Source: an archaeon (GTDB taxonomy: Archaea; B1Sed10-29; JAJSAI01). From it: a DNA stretch of 47,496 bases. Location: assembly GCA_024274695.1 (NCBI GenBank), contig JAJSAI010000031.1, positions 1-47,496 on the forward strand. The letters run 5' to 3'. Both the position numbers and the translations under genes were made by a program. Positions 18,924 to 29,526 of the stretch are shown here, one piece after another; positions within the stretch are counted from its first letter, which is position 1, and each line of letters starts with the position of its first letter. The notes under the pieces are model-generated. The model was not told the origin of the DNA. It saw nothing but the letters and a program-made list of their open reading frames with translations, and ran no database searches.

Positions 18924-19693
18924 AAGCAATAATCCTGGCAGCTGGCAAGGGCACGCGACTTCGGCCATTGACCTATGCTGTTCCGAAACCTTTACTTCCT
19001 GTCGGTGGACTGCCGATAATAGATTATGTGATAGAGAACCTTCAGACCTCTCCTAGAATAGATGAGGTATATATTGCAGTGAATGGGTCAGAACATATAG
19101 GAAAGACAATAATTGAACATTTCGAGTCTTACAAAAAATACGAGCCTGAAGAATTCAAGAAGAAGTACCATGTGGAAATCAAGGTAATCGATGTCAAAGG
19201 ATGGGAGACCGGTGGGGATCTTAAAATAGCAGCATACGAGGCAGGCATAGATAACGATTTTGTAGTGTGCTTTGGAGACAATCTTACACGCATAAACCTG
19301 GGACGTATGATTTCCGTTCACGAACAAACAGGTAAAAAACTAACCGTAGCTCTTTTTCCCGTTCCTTTAGACGAGACCCACAGGATGGGTATAGCCAAAC
19401 TAAACGATTCTGGGGAGGTTACTTATTTTGTTGAAAAACCAAAGGAATATCCTGGTTCCAACCTCGCGAATGCAGGATATTACATAATGAGTCCAGAAGT
19501 ATTAGACCTAATTCCCTTTGGTAAGTGTAAATTTGAAGTATCAGTTATACCTGAGCTAGTCAGTCAAGGCGAGGTACACGGACACCTGTTTAATCCGCCT
19601 TACTGGTACGATATAGGTACACTGAAGAGTTATATTGAGGCGAATAGACTTATGCTTGAAGAAAGGGGGGGTATAATTTCTCCGCCAGAGTAG
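18920..19693 (+). CDS. Sugar-1-phosphate nucleotidyltransferase
   Basis: [41 protein letters not shown]. Confidence 0.93.
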   Translation: [257 protein letters not shown]

Positions 19694-19705
19694 GAGGGAG
19701 AGTAA

Positions 19706-20650
19706 ATGGAGAGGGTGCTTGTAGCAGGAGGAGCGGGGTTCATAGGTTCCCATCTATGTGGTGAACTTATCTCAAGAGGATACAAAGTAGTGTGTGTTGA
19801 TAATCTTATAACTGGAGATCTGCGAAATATTTCTCATCTAAAAAAGCATGAGAACTTTGAGTTCATAAAAGCTGACATTACCCATCCTTCCGAGGTATTA
19901 TCAGAAAGTAACGTAGACTACGTGTTCCACCTCGCGAGTCCCGCCAGTCCAGTAGATTATCAAGAGCATCCTTTCGAGACGGCCATGAGCAACTCTAGCG
20001 GGACCCTAAACCTGCTTGAACTAGCTTTGGAATCAGAGGCCCGATTCCTTTTTGCCTCAACCTCTGAGGTGTATGGTGATCCTCTTGTGCATCCTCAAAA
20101 AGAAGAGTACTGGGGCAACGTGAATCCAGTGGGCCCAAGAAGCTGCTACGATGAGAGCAAGCGATTCGGGGAGATGATTTCAATGCTCTACCACAGAAAG
20201 TATGGCGTGGACGTCAGAATAGCCCGTATATTTAACACTTACGGACCGCGCATGCGCAGGAATGACGGCAGGGTTATCCCAAATTTTATAACACAGGCTC
20301 TGGCGAACCAGCCAATAACAGTCTATGGGGATGGCACGCAGACAAGGAGCTTCTGTTATGTTTCGGACATGGTTGAGGGACTTATTAGGCTAATGTTTGC
20401 CGATAATGCTGCGGGGAAGATCGTGAATCTTGGAAACCCTGACGAGCGCAGAGTTGTTGATGTAGCAAGGCTAGTACGCGAAATTGTTGGAAGCAGATCA
20501 GAAATAGTATATTTTCCTCTTCCTAAAGATGATCCCAAGGTTCGCAAGCCAGACATATCAAAAGCAAAGACTCTACTCTCATGGGGTCCTAAAGTATGTT
20601 TTGAGGAGGGGCTGACTAATACTATTAATTTTTTCAAGCAAAACGAATAG
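19706..20650 (+). CDS. UDP-glucuronate decarboxylase-like / NAD-dependent epimerase
   Basis: VLVAGGAGFIGSHLCGELISRGYKV; FASTSEVYGDPLVHPQKEEYWGNVNPVGPRSCYDESKRFGEMISMLYHRKYGVDVRIARIFNTYGPRMRRNDGRVIPNFITQAL. Confidence 0.9.
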   Translation: MERVLVAGGAGFIGSHLCGELISRGYKVVCVDNLITGDLRNISHLKKHENFEFIKADITHPSEVLSESNVDYVFHLASPASPVDYQEHPFETAMSNSSGTLNLLELALESEARFLFASTSEVYGDPLVHPQKEEYWGNVNPVGPRSCYDESKRFGEMISMLYHRKYGVDVRIARIFNTYGPRMRRNDGRVIPNFITQALANQPITVYGDGTQTRSFCYVSDMVEGLIRLMFADNAAGKIVNLGNPDERRVVDVARLVREIVGSRSEIVYFPLPKDDPKVRKPDISKAKTLLSWGPKVCFEEGLTNTINFFKQNE

Positions 20651-20651
20651 A

Positions 20652-21125
20652 TTATATTTTCCGTATATGTTTAGCTGGAACCCCCCCATAAAACGAGTCG
20701 GGTTCAACATCGGATATAACAGTAGAATTTGCTCCTATAACAGCGTTTTCTCCTATGGTCACTCCTGGAGAGATAATAACTCCTGATGCTATCCAGGCGT
20801 TCTTTTTAATAAGAACAGGCTTTTTTATGTGTTTTTTTGTTTTAAAATCTAGTGCACCAGTGTGAATTTGTGAGTAAGGTGATATATGGACGCCCTCTTC
20901 TATTATTATCCTGTCTCTTGCGTTGATGAACACGCCTTGGTTAAGTCTACAATTCTTGCCTATTTTAATATTTTTTGGGTCTCCTACCACAAAGATTTTT
21001 CCATAAAATTTTACGGAGGGATGTATCTCCGCGCCTTGAATTCTCAGGAGAGTTCCTTGCATCTGCCAAATTCTTAGTCTAATCTTTTTGATTACTGAAA
21101 ATATTATAGACGACAACACCACCAT
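20652..21125 (-). CDS. Hexapeptide-repeat acyltransferase
   Basis: IKIGKNCRLNQGVFINARDRIIIEEGVHISPYSQIHTG...VTIGENAVIGANSTVISDVEPDSFYGGVPAKHIRKI. Confidence 0.88.
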   Translation of the reverse strand: MVVLSSIIFSVIKKIRLRIWQMQGTLLRIQGAEIHPSVKFYGKIFVVGDPKNIKIGKNCRLNQGVFINARDRIIIEEGVHISPYSQIHTGALDFKTKKHIKKPVLIKKNAWIASGVIISPGVTIGENAVIGANSTVISDVEPDSFYGGVPAKHIRKI

Positions 21126-21907
21126 AGTGCTTTATCTCCTTTCTTTTGTATGGGATTACTTTCCATTACTTTAAAACCTCTATTTTCTAAGAGTTGTTTT
21201 AATATTTTTACTTTAAAGTTTCCGAAATTATGTACTTCCATAACAATATGCTTAATCAAGGGCCAATTTTCATCGTGTAAAGAGGAGAGGACATCATATT
21301 CAGCCCCCTCACAATCAATCTTTAAGAAATCTATTTTGTTAATGTTGTTATCGGAAATGACATCATTTAACGTTATTGTTTTAACTTTTATTTTGTCTGC
21401 AAGAGACTTGTCTGGTCTTGTTATAATAGAGTGAGACACTGAGGAGGTATATCTATAAAAGACGATGCTTCCTTTTTTCTTCCATATTGCATAGTTTTTC
21501 GCTTTTACTAGTTTAGATAAATTCTTGTTCACTTTTAAATGATCAAGTAAGTGTTCGAAATTTGAAGGATCAGGTTCAAAGGAGAAAACTTTTGATCCTT
21601 TGCTTGCAGCTAATAAGGTGAATAAACCGATGTGCGCACCGATATCTATGACAATGTCCGTTTTTTTAGGAGTAGTGTATTTGAAGTAGTTCTTTTGAGT
21701 AAATATGTTGTCAAACTCTCCTATTTCTGTAGGATATTGAGCGAGTGAGAATAATAACGTGAGTTCAGGCTTTTTGACTGAAGTGAGATAATAACTTCTG
21801 TTATTTACAGAGACTAGGTACGTTTTCATGATATTGGCACTAGCCCTGAATTTGAAGAAATCAGTTCCAAACTCTCGTATTATTTTTAATGCTTTTTTTA
21901 CGTTCAT
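21104..21907 (-). CDS. FkbM-family methyltransferase
   Basis: TDIVIDIGAHIGLFTLLAASKGSKVFSFEPDPSNFEHLLDHLKVN...IDFLKIDCEGAEYDVLSSL. Confidence 0.92.
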   Translation of the reverse strand: MNVKKALKIIREFGTDFFKFRASANIMKTYLVSVNNRSYYLTSVKKPELTLLFSLAQYPTEIGEFDNIFTQKNYFKYTTPKKTDIVIDIGAHIGLFTLLAASKGSKVFSFEPDPSNFEHLLDHLKVNKNLSKLVKAKNYAIWKKKGSIVFYRYTSSVSHSIITRPDKSLADKIKVKTITLNDVISDNNINKIDFLKIDCEGAEYDVLSSLHDENWPLIKHIVMEVHNFGNFKVKILKQLLENRGFKVMESNPIQKKGDKALWWCCRL

Positions 21908-23034
21908 GTATCCTCCCTCATTTTGTTGATTATTTTAAGAAGTTGCCTTGCACGGGCATTATATGAAAACTTTTCTGCCTTTTTTAAGCACGTTCCTTTT
22001 CTCTCCTTCGACATGTTCCTGTATGCTTGAATAATTTTTTTTGCCAGATCTTCAGGGTCATCCGGATTAAAAAAGGTCACCTCCTTTTCTGTGACTATTT
22101 CTCTTATCGGAGGTAAATCGCTTGCTACTATAGCTTTTCCGGATGCTAGGTACTCAAATAATTTCAAAGGGCTGGAGTATTTTTGAGAGAACTCGCTCTT
22201 ACCGGAGCTGGGTAAGACCAGTACATCCATTCCTACCATCTTTTTTGGTACATGATTATGGCTTATGTTACCCATTAAGTGCACTCTCTCGGAAAGTTCT
22301 TTTGGGATGCGTATTCTTCCAATTGTTTTGCCGAACAGGAACAGGTGAAATTTTTTCGGGAGAAATCTCATGCTTTCTATTAGGGTGTTGACTCCTTTCC
22401 ATTTGTATTCTCCTGATGTGGCTATTTTTCCGAAGTACCCTACCCTCACAATACCGTCTTTCTTTTTCAAGGGTCTGACCTGCTGGTAATCTTCCAAATC
22501 CACCGCGTCTGGGATTACTCTGATCCTTTTAGGGTCTCCTCCAATTGAAATTAGTTCCTTTTTTGTCTCTCTAGTGATAGGCGCCAGGAGAACATTCTCT
22601 GATTTCAGGAGCCTGAGTAGTGCAGCCCTCCTGAGGCCTTTTTTTGGGATTTCATGCACCTCAAACAGAACACAAGAGTTCGGCAGTAGTACCGAGGCTA
22701 CCAGCGCGAGAGGTTCTGATGATCTACAGATTATTGCATCCGGTTTCTTTCTTAGCGCGAGGATCATGGAAGCGAAAATGAACAAGATTCTGTTGATAGC
22801 AAAGAATATCGCCCTGTTTTTTTCCTTGAGTGGGATGTACACCGCGTATACATTGTTTATATATTCCTTATCCAAAAATTGCGAAAGCCGTTTTTTGTAT
22901 TCCTTTGAATGTGTTTTGAGCACTACAGTAATGTTCCTTTCTGTTTTGAACAGGTATTTTATTGTTTTAAGCGCTTGAATTATATTTGCAGAATTGCTTT
23001 CTATGTTTAGTGGAGCGATATAAAAAGTTTTCAT
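21904..23034 (-). CDS. Glycosyltransferase (GT4-like)
   Basis: ITRETKKELISIGGDPKRIRVIPDAVDLEDY; SPLKLFEYLASGKAIVASDLPPIREIV. Confidence 0.88.
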   Translation of the reverse strand: MKTFYIAPLNIESNSANIIQALKTIKYLFKTERNITVVLKTHSKEYKKRLSQFLDKEYINNVYAVYIPLKEKNRAIFFAINRILFIFASMILALRKKPDAIICRSSEPLALVASVLLPNSCVLFEVHEIPKKGLRRAALLRLLKSENVLLAPITRETKKELISIGGDPKRIRVIPDAVDLEDYQQVRPLKKKDGIVRVGYFGKIATSGEYKWKGVNTLIESMRFLPKKFHLFLFGKTIGRIRIPKELSERVHLMGNISHNHVPKKMVGMDVLVLPSSGKSEFSQKYSSPLKLFEYLASGKAIVASDLPPIREIVTEKEVTFFNPDDPEDLAKKIIQAYRNMSKERKGTCLKKAEKFSYNARARQLLKIINKMREDT

Positions 23035-23039
23035 AATTT

Positions 23040-25154
23040 TTATTCCTCCAACATAATTTTTGATATCTTTTTTATTAACGAAAAAACACTGTGCTGAATT
23101 ATAATGGTACTTCTTAGTTTTTTTCCAATTCTTTCTGCTTCTTCTTTATTTTTTAAAAAGAATTCTATCTTGTTCCATACTTCTCGAGGATTGTCAATGT
23201 AACATTTCTCTATTAATTCCTTTTCTTTAAGGATTTTTTTATAAGTGACTAACGTTGACAATACTGGCCGCTCACAAGCCATAGCTTCTAAAATAGTCTT
23301 GTCTAAACTATGTGTTTTTTTTGAAAAATTAATGACTAATATTGAGTTGTTATACTCATCACACATACAATTATAACTTATTGGTCCTTTAAAAACAACT
23401 GAAAGATTTTTTCTTGAAGAAATTTGATTTAATCTTTCATAATATTTTTGGTTGAGTATAGGTCCTGCAAAAGTTACCGTTACTGGAGCGTTTTTAGGTA
23501 AATATTCTAAGAATTCTTTTTGTCTTTTTAAGGGGGAGTATCTTCCAGGGAAAAATATTCTTTCTTTTTTTAAGGAAGTGATTGATTTTTTCTTTTTAAA
23601 TTTTTGTGTGTTAATCCCGTGGCCCACGACAATAATTTTAGAGGATTTTAAATGAATGCTTTCTGAGGTCGGAGTAAATATATTTTGAACTACCTTTTCT
23701 GCCAACCTTAGGGGGAGGGGTGTGGCCCCGTGAGCGTACCATAGGAATAAGGGAGATTTGTGCAGTTTTGCAGGGACTGCTGCGACTAGTGCGTATTCTG
23801 GGCACATGTGCGCGAAGAAGATTGTCTTATTGTTTTTTTGACATATTTTCAGAGCAGTGTTCAGGAGATGCAAGGCTTTGGATACTCTTCCCTTACCCCT
23901 TATTTCATGTACTATGACGTTCTCGGGGAGATCAACTTTTCCGAGATTTAGTGTTATCACATGGACTTTTTCGAAATACTTTGAAAATTCTTTTATCCAA
24001 TCGATGAAGAATGCAAGTACTGGATCGTTCTTATCAACTGCCTGTGTTATTATTACCAGTTGATGTGTATTCTTTTTTGATTGGGCATGATAGAATTCCA
24101 TAAGTTCTTCTAGGGGACTCTTGTTGTGTTCGAGCAGGTCTTTTCGAGCCTTCAGCATTTTTTGATGATATTTCATTATGCTATTAGGCCTTGTGGCCAT
24201 ATTTTCTATTACTTTTGCCAGTTCCTTTTCGTTGTTGACCAGTTCTCCTATTCCATAGGATTCTACAAGTTTTTGAGCAAGTCCTGTTGGTGTAGAGATT
24301 ACTGGTAAGCAGCTTAGCACTGCTTCTGCCACAGACAACCCGTAGCTCTCGTGCAGTGATGTTTGAACGTAGAGGTCTGAAGAGTTATATTCCTTGCAAA
24401 GTTTGTCGTGAGGGACGTATCCTTTAAACTCAACGATTTCTTTTATTCCTTTATTCTCAGCCATCCTTTCTAATTTGTGTCTAAGGGTGCCGTCACCAAT
24501 GATTTTCACTTTAATCTTTGAGCGTGCTTCGTCAGAAAGAAGGGAGACTGCGTTGAGCAGCATTTCTATATTCTTTTCTTTTTCAAGTCTCGCCACAGTT
24601 ATTAGATTCAGATGCCTCCGGTTTTCCTTTTTCGCGCACCTGAATTTCCCTGTGACGAACACAGGGATTACTTTTATCTTATCCTTGGGCAGCCCATATT
24701 TTAGTAACTCGGATTTTATTTTTTCGCTGACTACTCTGACAGCATCAGCTCTTCTTAAAGTAATGATGCCAATCGCATGAAGTATTCTATTTACGAACGG
24801 TCTCTGGTTTATCCATTTCCTATTGTTTATGAACTCCCCATGAACTTGCACGATCAGCGGGACCTTGTATGTTTTTGAGAGGATGACGCCTATGATTCCT
24901 GATAGGAAAGGATCTGCGACAGTGAGAACCACTCTCCTCTCTTTTTTCAAGATGGTGCTGCCCTTCAGGATTCCGGAAATGACAAACTTGAACGAATTTG
25001 AGCCCAGCCCGCACACTTCGATGTTTTTTACTTTCTTGTTTTTGTCAGCATTATTCAAAATGTATATCTTCCTGAAGTACTTCCTGTATTCTAGGGTTCT
25101 GTCTCTTGCAGGATTACCCTTGTCCATTATCCGAGGATCCCTTCCGATCATCAC
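23040..25154 (-). CDS. Tandem two-domain glycosyltransferase (two GT4-like modules)
   Basis: 704 aa; module 1 LNLITVARLEKEKNIEMLL...SLHESYGLSVAEAVLSCLPVIST; module 2 RIFFPGRYSPLKRQKEFLEYL...HSLDKTILEAMACERPVLST. Confidence 0.85.
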   Translation of the reverse strand: MMIGRDPRIMDKGNPARDRTLEYRKYFRKIYILNNADKNKKVKNIEVCGLGSNSFKFVISGILKGSTILKKERRVVLTVADPFLSGIIGVILSKTYKVPLIVQVHGEFINNRKWINQRPFVNRILHAIGIITLRRADAVRVVSEKIKSELLKYGLPKDKIKVIPVFVTGKFRCAKKENRRHLNLITVARLEKEKNIEMLLNAVSLLSDEARSKIKVKIIGDGTLRHKLERMAENKGIKEIVEFKGYVPHDKLCKEYNSSDLYVQTSLHESYGLSVAEAVLSCLPVISTPTGLAQKLVESYGIGELVNNEKELAKVIENMATRPNSIMKYHQKMLKARKDLLEHNKSPLEELMEFYHAQSKKNTHQLVIITQAVDKNDPVLAFFIDWIKEFSKYFEKVHVITLNLGKVDLPENVIVHEIRGKGRVSKALHLLNTALKICQKNNKTIFFAHMCPEYALVAAVPAKLHKSPLFLWYAHGATPLPLRLAEKVVQNIFTPTSESIHLKSSKIIVVGHGINTQKFKKKKSITSLKKERIFFPGRYSPLKRQKEFLEYLPKNAPVTVTFAGPILNQKYYERLNQISSRKNLSVVFKGPISYNCMCDEYNNSILVINFSKKTHSLDKTILEAMACERPVLSTLVTYKKILKEKELIEKCYIDNPREVWNKIEFFLKNKEEAERIGKKLRSTIIIQHSVFSLIKKISKIMLEE

Positions 25155-26239
25155 GAGAGTAACTTCTCTAGGTCTTCTAGATGTTTTTTCCAGGAAAACA
25201 CCTCCTTTGCTTTCTCTGATATTTTTTTGTAGTCTTCTTTCTTTCTTGTCACGAGTTTAATTTTTTCCAACAGCTCTTGCTCATTCCTGCAGAGGTACAC
25301 CCCAATCCCCTTCATTCTGTCATATATTTCTTTGTGAGGGGGTATGTTTGAAAGTATTACAGGGGTTCCAAGATAGAGAGATTCTAAAACTACTTTAGGC
25401 AGGCCCTCATGTTGTGAGTACAATACTAATGCTTTCGAGCGTGCTATTAATTCCAGTACCTCAGACTGGTTTTTTCTCCCGAGGAAGACTATCCTCTTAT
25501 CTTTTCCAGAAAGTGCTTTCAGGTTTTCTTCTTCAGGTCCTGATCCTACAATCAAGTAATTAATGTCAGGAATACCCTTTTTGACTGCGATTATTCTGTC
25601 AACCCTCTTTAAAGGAATAAGTCTGCAAACAGTTATTATTTGTTTTCGCCTAGATCTATTTTTTATTGGGGGGATTATTGAAAAATTGTAGATGACTTTT
25701 ACTTTATTGTTTGGAATGTGGTACATTTTTGTTAAATACTCTTTCATAAATTTGCTGCATGTGTATACTCGGTCATATCCTCTTACTACAATTGACTGTA
25801 ACAGAAGTATGTGCTTGTTTGTTTTACGGTGTAAGAATTCTGTGAGATTATATTCTATCTTTTTTTCTCTTCTTGCTTTTTCCCATGCTATGTCTCCCAC
25901 GAAACGCAGTACTATCTTTACTCCGAAAATCTTTGCTGGAACTATTGCAGGCAGGCTAGATGATAATGGGTCTAGGGAGAGTATTACATTTGGTTTGAAT
26001 GATTTTATCTGTCTTATGATCTCTACAAATAGCTTTGCTATTCTTAGTATAAAGTTCTTTTCATGGATTATAATCACGTTATTATCAGCTTTCTTTCCAT
26101 TCAACGCGATTATCCTAACGTGATGCCCTCTCTTTTCTAGTAATGGAACTATTTCTTTTGTGTATGTTGCAGGCCCGCCTATTTCAGGGGGGTATATGGG
26201 GGTTATGAGCAGAACTTTGAGGTTGTCCTTCTTAGTCAT
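25151..26239 (-). CDS. Glycosyltransferase (GT4-like)
   Basis: LKVLLITPIYPPEIGGPATYTKEIVPLLEKRGHHV; SQHEGLPKVVLESLYLGTPVILSNIPPHKEI. Confidence 0.92.
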   Translation of the reverse strand: MTKKDNLKVLLITPIYPPEIGGPATYTKEIVPLLEKRGHHVRIIALNGKKADNNVIIIHEKNFILRIAKLFVEIIRQIKSFKPNVILSLDPLSSSLPAIVPAKIFGVKIVLRFVGDIAWEKARREKKIEYNLTEFLHRKTNKHILLLQSIVVRGYDRVYTCSKFMKEYLTKMYHIPNNKVKVIYNFSIIPPIKNRSRRKQIITVCRLIPLKRVDRIIAVKKGIPDINYLIVGSGPEEENLKALSGKDKRIVFLGRKNQSEVLELIARSKALVLYSQHEGLPKVVLESLYLGTPVILSNIPPHKEIYDRMKGIGVYLCRNEQELLEKIKLVTRKKEDYKKISEKAKEVFSWKKHLEDLEKLLS

Positions 26240-27164
26240 TGTGGAGTACCTCGTCTATTAGAAGCCTTAATCCAGTTCGTATGTCATATCTTGGTGAATA
26301 TTCTAAAATTCTTTTTGCTAGAGTTATGTCTGCTTTATTTTGCATTATATCTCCAGGTAATGGTGGAGCGTGCTTTATCACAGGATCTTTGCGAGTGTAC
26401 TCTGCAATGTATTTTATTATGTTATTAATACTGGTTTCCTCTTCAGTGGCAATGTTTATAATTTTTCCTACTGCTCTCTCTTTTTTAGAAGCTAACATGG
26501 TTGCTTCCACCGCATCTTTTACATATGTGAACGCTCTCCTCTGTTCTCCGGTTCCATATACTGTAACTGGCAAGTCGTTTAGAATATTATGCACGAACTT
26601 GGGAATTACTGCAGAGTGGCGAAGGTCCCATCTTTGTCTAGGCCCATACACGCTGAAGTATCTTAAGATAACCGTTTTCAATCCATATAACTCGTGGTAG
26701 ATCCTTGTGTACTGCTCTCCAGTGAGTTTTCCTACTCCATAGGGGTGAGCGGGTAAGAGAGGGGCAAGGTCTTCCCTTCTTGGGAAAGAGGGATTTTTTC
26801 CATACACCGAAGATGAGGAAATGTATATTACTTTATTAACGCCGCTATTTCTGGAAGCTTCGAGTACATTGAGTGTGCCGGTTACGTTTACAGCGTTTGA
26901 TCTTAATGGATCTTCTATGGTTGTCATTGCTCTGTTCATCGCTGCTAAGTGAAATACTACATCCACTCCTTCAAACGCGTCTTTTATTTCGCTGTAGACT
27001 GAAATATCTTTTTTTAATAGTTCGACTCCCAATTTTTTAAGAATGTTTTCATTTTTTCCACTACTAAGGTCGTCTATAACTTTGACGTTGTGTGATTCAT
27101 TGACAAGTGCTTCTACAAGATGGCTTCCTATGAATCCTGCTCCTCCAGTCACTAACACATTCAT
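26232..27164 (-). CDS. NAD-dependent sugar epimerase/dehydratase
   Basis: MNVLVTGGAGFIGSHLVEALVNESHNVKVIDDLSSGK; YFSVYGPRQRWDLRHSAVIPKFV. Confidence 0.92.
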   Translation of the reverse strand: MNVLVTGGAGFIGSHLVEALVNESHNVKVIDDLSSGKNENILKKLGVELLKKDISVYSEIKDAFEGVDVVFHLAAMNRAMTTIEDPLRSNAVNVTGTLNVLEASRNSGVNKVIYISSSSVYGKNPSFPRREDLAPLLPAHPYGVGKLTGEQYTRIYHELYGLKTVILRYFSVYGPRQRWDLRHSAVIPKFVHNILNDLPVTVYGTGEQRRAFTYVKDAVEATMLASKKERAVGKIINIATEEETSINNIIKYIAEYTRKDPVIKHAPPLPGDIMQNKADITLAKRILEYSPRYDIRTGLRLLIDEVLHND

Positions 27165-28303
27165 ATTATCTCCTCATATACTTTTTCTACCCTTTTTAGG
27201 ACTTTGTCCCAATCATATTTTTCTTTGACTGTTTTAATACCATTTCTAGCCAGTTTTTTGGACAGGTTGCGATCGTTTAGCACTCTAATAATGCTTTTAC
27301 TAATTTCAGAGACCTTTGGGTCTATAAGTAGGCCATTATCCTCATCAATTATGATGTCTGTTATCCCTCCAACAGCAGTGCCTATGGTTGGGACGCCGCA
27401 AGCCATTGCTTCTATGAAAAAAATCCCGAACCCTTCATCTAGAGAAGGTCTTATTGCCACGTCCGCCATTCTAAGATACTTTGGTGTTTCAGAATGGGGT
27501 ACTCCTCCGGTGAAAATTATTTTGTCTGATATTCTTAGTTTTTGAGCAAGTTTCTTGAGCTCGTTTTCTTGTTCTCCGGATCCTACTAATACTAGAACCA
27601 CATCTTTCTTTTCTTTAATAATTTCAGGCATGGCTCTTATTAGCAGATCTAATCCATTCTTAGGAGTAAGTCTTGAGAGGCTTACTATTACTCTTTCATT
27701 TGTTATGCCTAGTTTCTCTTTAATTTCTCTTGCGTCTACGTGAGGATTAAATAGAGTAACATCTACACCATTAGGGATTACTATGGTGTGTTTAGCTCCT
27801 AGTTCTTTCGCTTTTCGTTCGCAGTCTTTACTGACAGCATGAACAAGATCCGCTCTTTTTAGACCATAGGAGATTATTGGTTTTAGAATACCACCAAATT
27901 TTCCAGTATTTTCTGAATAGTCGCCCAAATCTCCTCCTTGTACTGTTGTGAGAAGAGGTGCTTTTATTTTCTTTTTTATTACAGCTCCGCTGACTCCTGC
28001 TGGGAAGGCGAGATGAGCGTGTATCAGGTCTGCTTTGTTGGGGTGATTGAATACTGCTGATAATGCATAAGATACTAAACGCAGATTTTTTTTGTTTATG
28101 ACTGGGATTCTCTTTATTCTTACTTCGTGTGTTACTTCGTCAACCGCATCTTCTTTGCTCCATTTACCGGTTACTACTGTAACTCTATTTCTTTGAGCAA
28201 AATATTCTGCCAGTCGTTGGGCGAAGACTTCTGCTCCGCTTACATGGGGGTGGTAGAATCCTGAAAGTATTAGAATCTCTTTATCTGAGATCATGTCTTT
28301 CAC
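27161..28303 (-). CDS. Glycosyltransferase (GT4-like)
   Basis: ILSGFYHPHVSGAEVFAQRLAEYFAQRNRVTVVTG; SLDEGFGIFFIEAMACGVPTIGTAVGGITDII. Confidence 0.93.
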   Translation of the reverse strand: MKDMISDKEILILSGFYHPHVSGAEVFAQRLAEYFAQRNRVTVVTGKWSKEDAVDEVTHEVRIKRIPVINKKNLRLVSYALSAVFNHPNKADLIHAHLAFPAGVSGAVIKKKIKAPLLTTVQGGDLGDYSENTGKFGGILKPIISYGLKRADLVHAVSKDCERKAKELGAKHTIVIPNGVDVTLFNPHVDAREIKEKLGITNERVIVSLSRLTPKNGLDLLIRAMPEIIKEKKDVVLVLVGSGEQENELKKLAQKLRISDKIIFTGGVPHSETPKYLRMADVAIRPSLDEGFGIFFIEAMACGVPTIGTAVGGITDIIIDEDNGLLIDPKVSEISKSIIRVLNDRNLSKKLARNGIKTVKEKYDWDKVLKRVEKVYEEII

Positions 28304-28305
28304 TT

Positions 28306-29526
28306 TTAATCTGTTATTGTTATTAATAATTGAAATATCATATTTAATACTTTAGAAGTTAGTGATGCAAGAATGGCCCCTACAATTCCGAATGCAGGTA
28401 CAAGAGTTATCAGGAGGATGACGTACGCACTTGTTTGAAGTAGTATGCCCTCACTCATTTTTTTCCGTAGTTTTCTGCTTCGGATGTATGTGCTAAATGA
28501 AAATGTGTTTACTGTAATTAATATTGGCGAATATATTAGAGTATATTTAACAGATTCTGAGTACGCTGGAAAGAGGAATTTAAAAAATAAAATTGCAAAA
28601 ATACCATAAAGCATTACCAAAAAGATGCCTATTATGGTTAATACTCCAAATAATTTTAATGTTTTTTTCTTAATTTGATTTTTGTCTAGTTTGATAAATG
28701 TGGGAACGAACACTGTTATTACGTTTTTAAACAAATTTCGTACAGCATCTGGAATCATTTGGCTGACTTTATACACTGCTAGGTCTGAAGGCCCCAAAAC
28801 GCTCATTACTACGATAGAATCGATGGATCCTGAAATTCCTCCTAAGGCTCTTTGTACGCTCCATTTAATAGTTTCTTTTTTCAAATTTTTTGGGATTGTT
28901 CCGGAACTGTGGATTTTTTTACGGATAAAGATTCCTTCTATTACTATTTTTGATAACAGAAAGGCTATAATAGAAAAAAAGACATTTTGTGTAATAATCA
29001 CAACCAATATTGTGGCAATAAATTGAAAAACGTTCCGATATACAATTATTTTTGAAAGATTGTTAAATTGATTGTAAATGTAATATAATACATATACTAA
29101 AGTAGTTGTATTACTTATAAGAAAAAGAGCTGAGATGGCAAGCATGTTTAATATTTGAAAAAAAGATAAGTGCATGTTAAAAATAAACAAAAAACCAATA
29201 AAGATAATTCCTATGCCTAATAAGTTATATTTTATTTTTTGTAATAATATCTCCCATGGAACCTGTTTGTTCTGATTTTTGGCGTAAGAAAAAAATAACG
29301 CATCCTTAAATCCTGGTGCAGATACGAGTTCTGCTATACCTATTAATGCGAGAATGTATTTGTATATTCCGTAGTCTGTTGGTGTAAACAACCGTGTTAA
29401 TGCATACGAAAGTAAAAAAGTGAATACAAGAGTTGTAATGTTAGAACTTGTTAAATATCCGAAATTTTTCATGTGTTGTGTTATTCGCATCTTATTGAAT
29501 AAACGATTAGCGACCGATTCCAACAT
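28306..29526 (-). CDS. Polysaccharide/oligosaccharide flippase (MATE-like, Wzx-type)
   Basis: Polytopic 406-aa protein: YLTSSNITTLVFTFLLSYALTRLFTPTDYGIYKYILALIGIAELVSAPGFKDALF. Confidence 0.88.
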   Translation of the reverse strand: MLESVANRLFNKMRITQHMKNFGYLTSSNITTLVFTFLLSYALTRLFTPTDYGIYKYILALIGIAELVSAPGFKDALFFSYAKNQNKQVPWEILLQKIKYNLLGIGIIFIGFLFIFNMHLSFFQILNMLAISALFLISNTTTLVYVLYYIYNQFNNLSKIIVYRNVFQFIATILVVIITQNVFFSIIAFLLSKIVIEGIFIRKKIHSSGTIPKNLKKETIKWSVQRALGGISGSIDSIVVMSVLGPSDLAVYKVSQMIPDAVRNLFKNVITVFVPTFIKLDKNQIKKKTLKLFGVLTIIGIFLVMLYGIFAILFFKFLFPAYSESVKYTLIYSPILITVNTFSFSTYIRSRKLRKKMSEGILLQTSAYVILLITLVPAFGIVGAILASLTSKVLNMIFQLLITITD

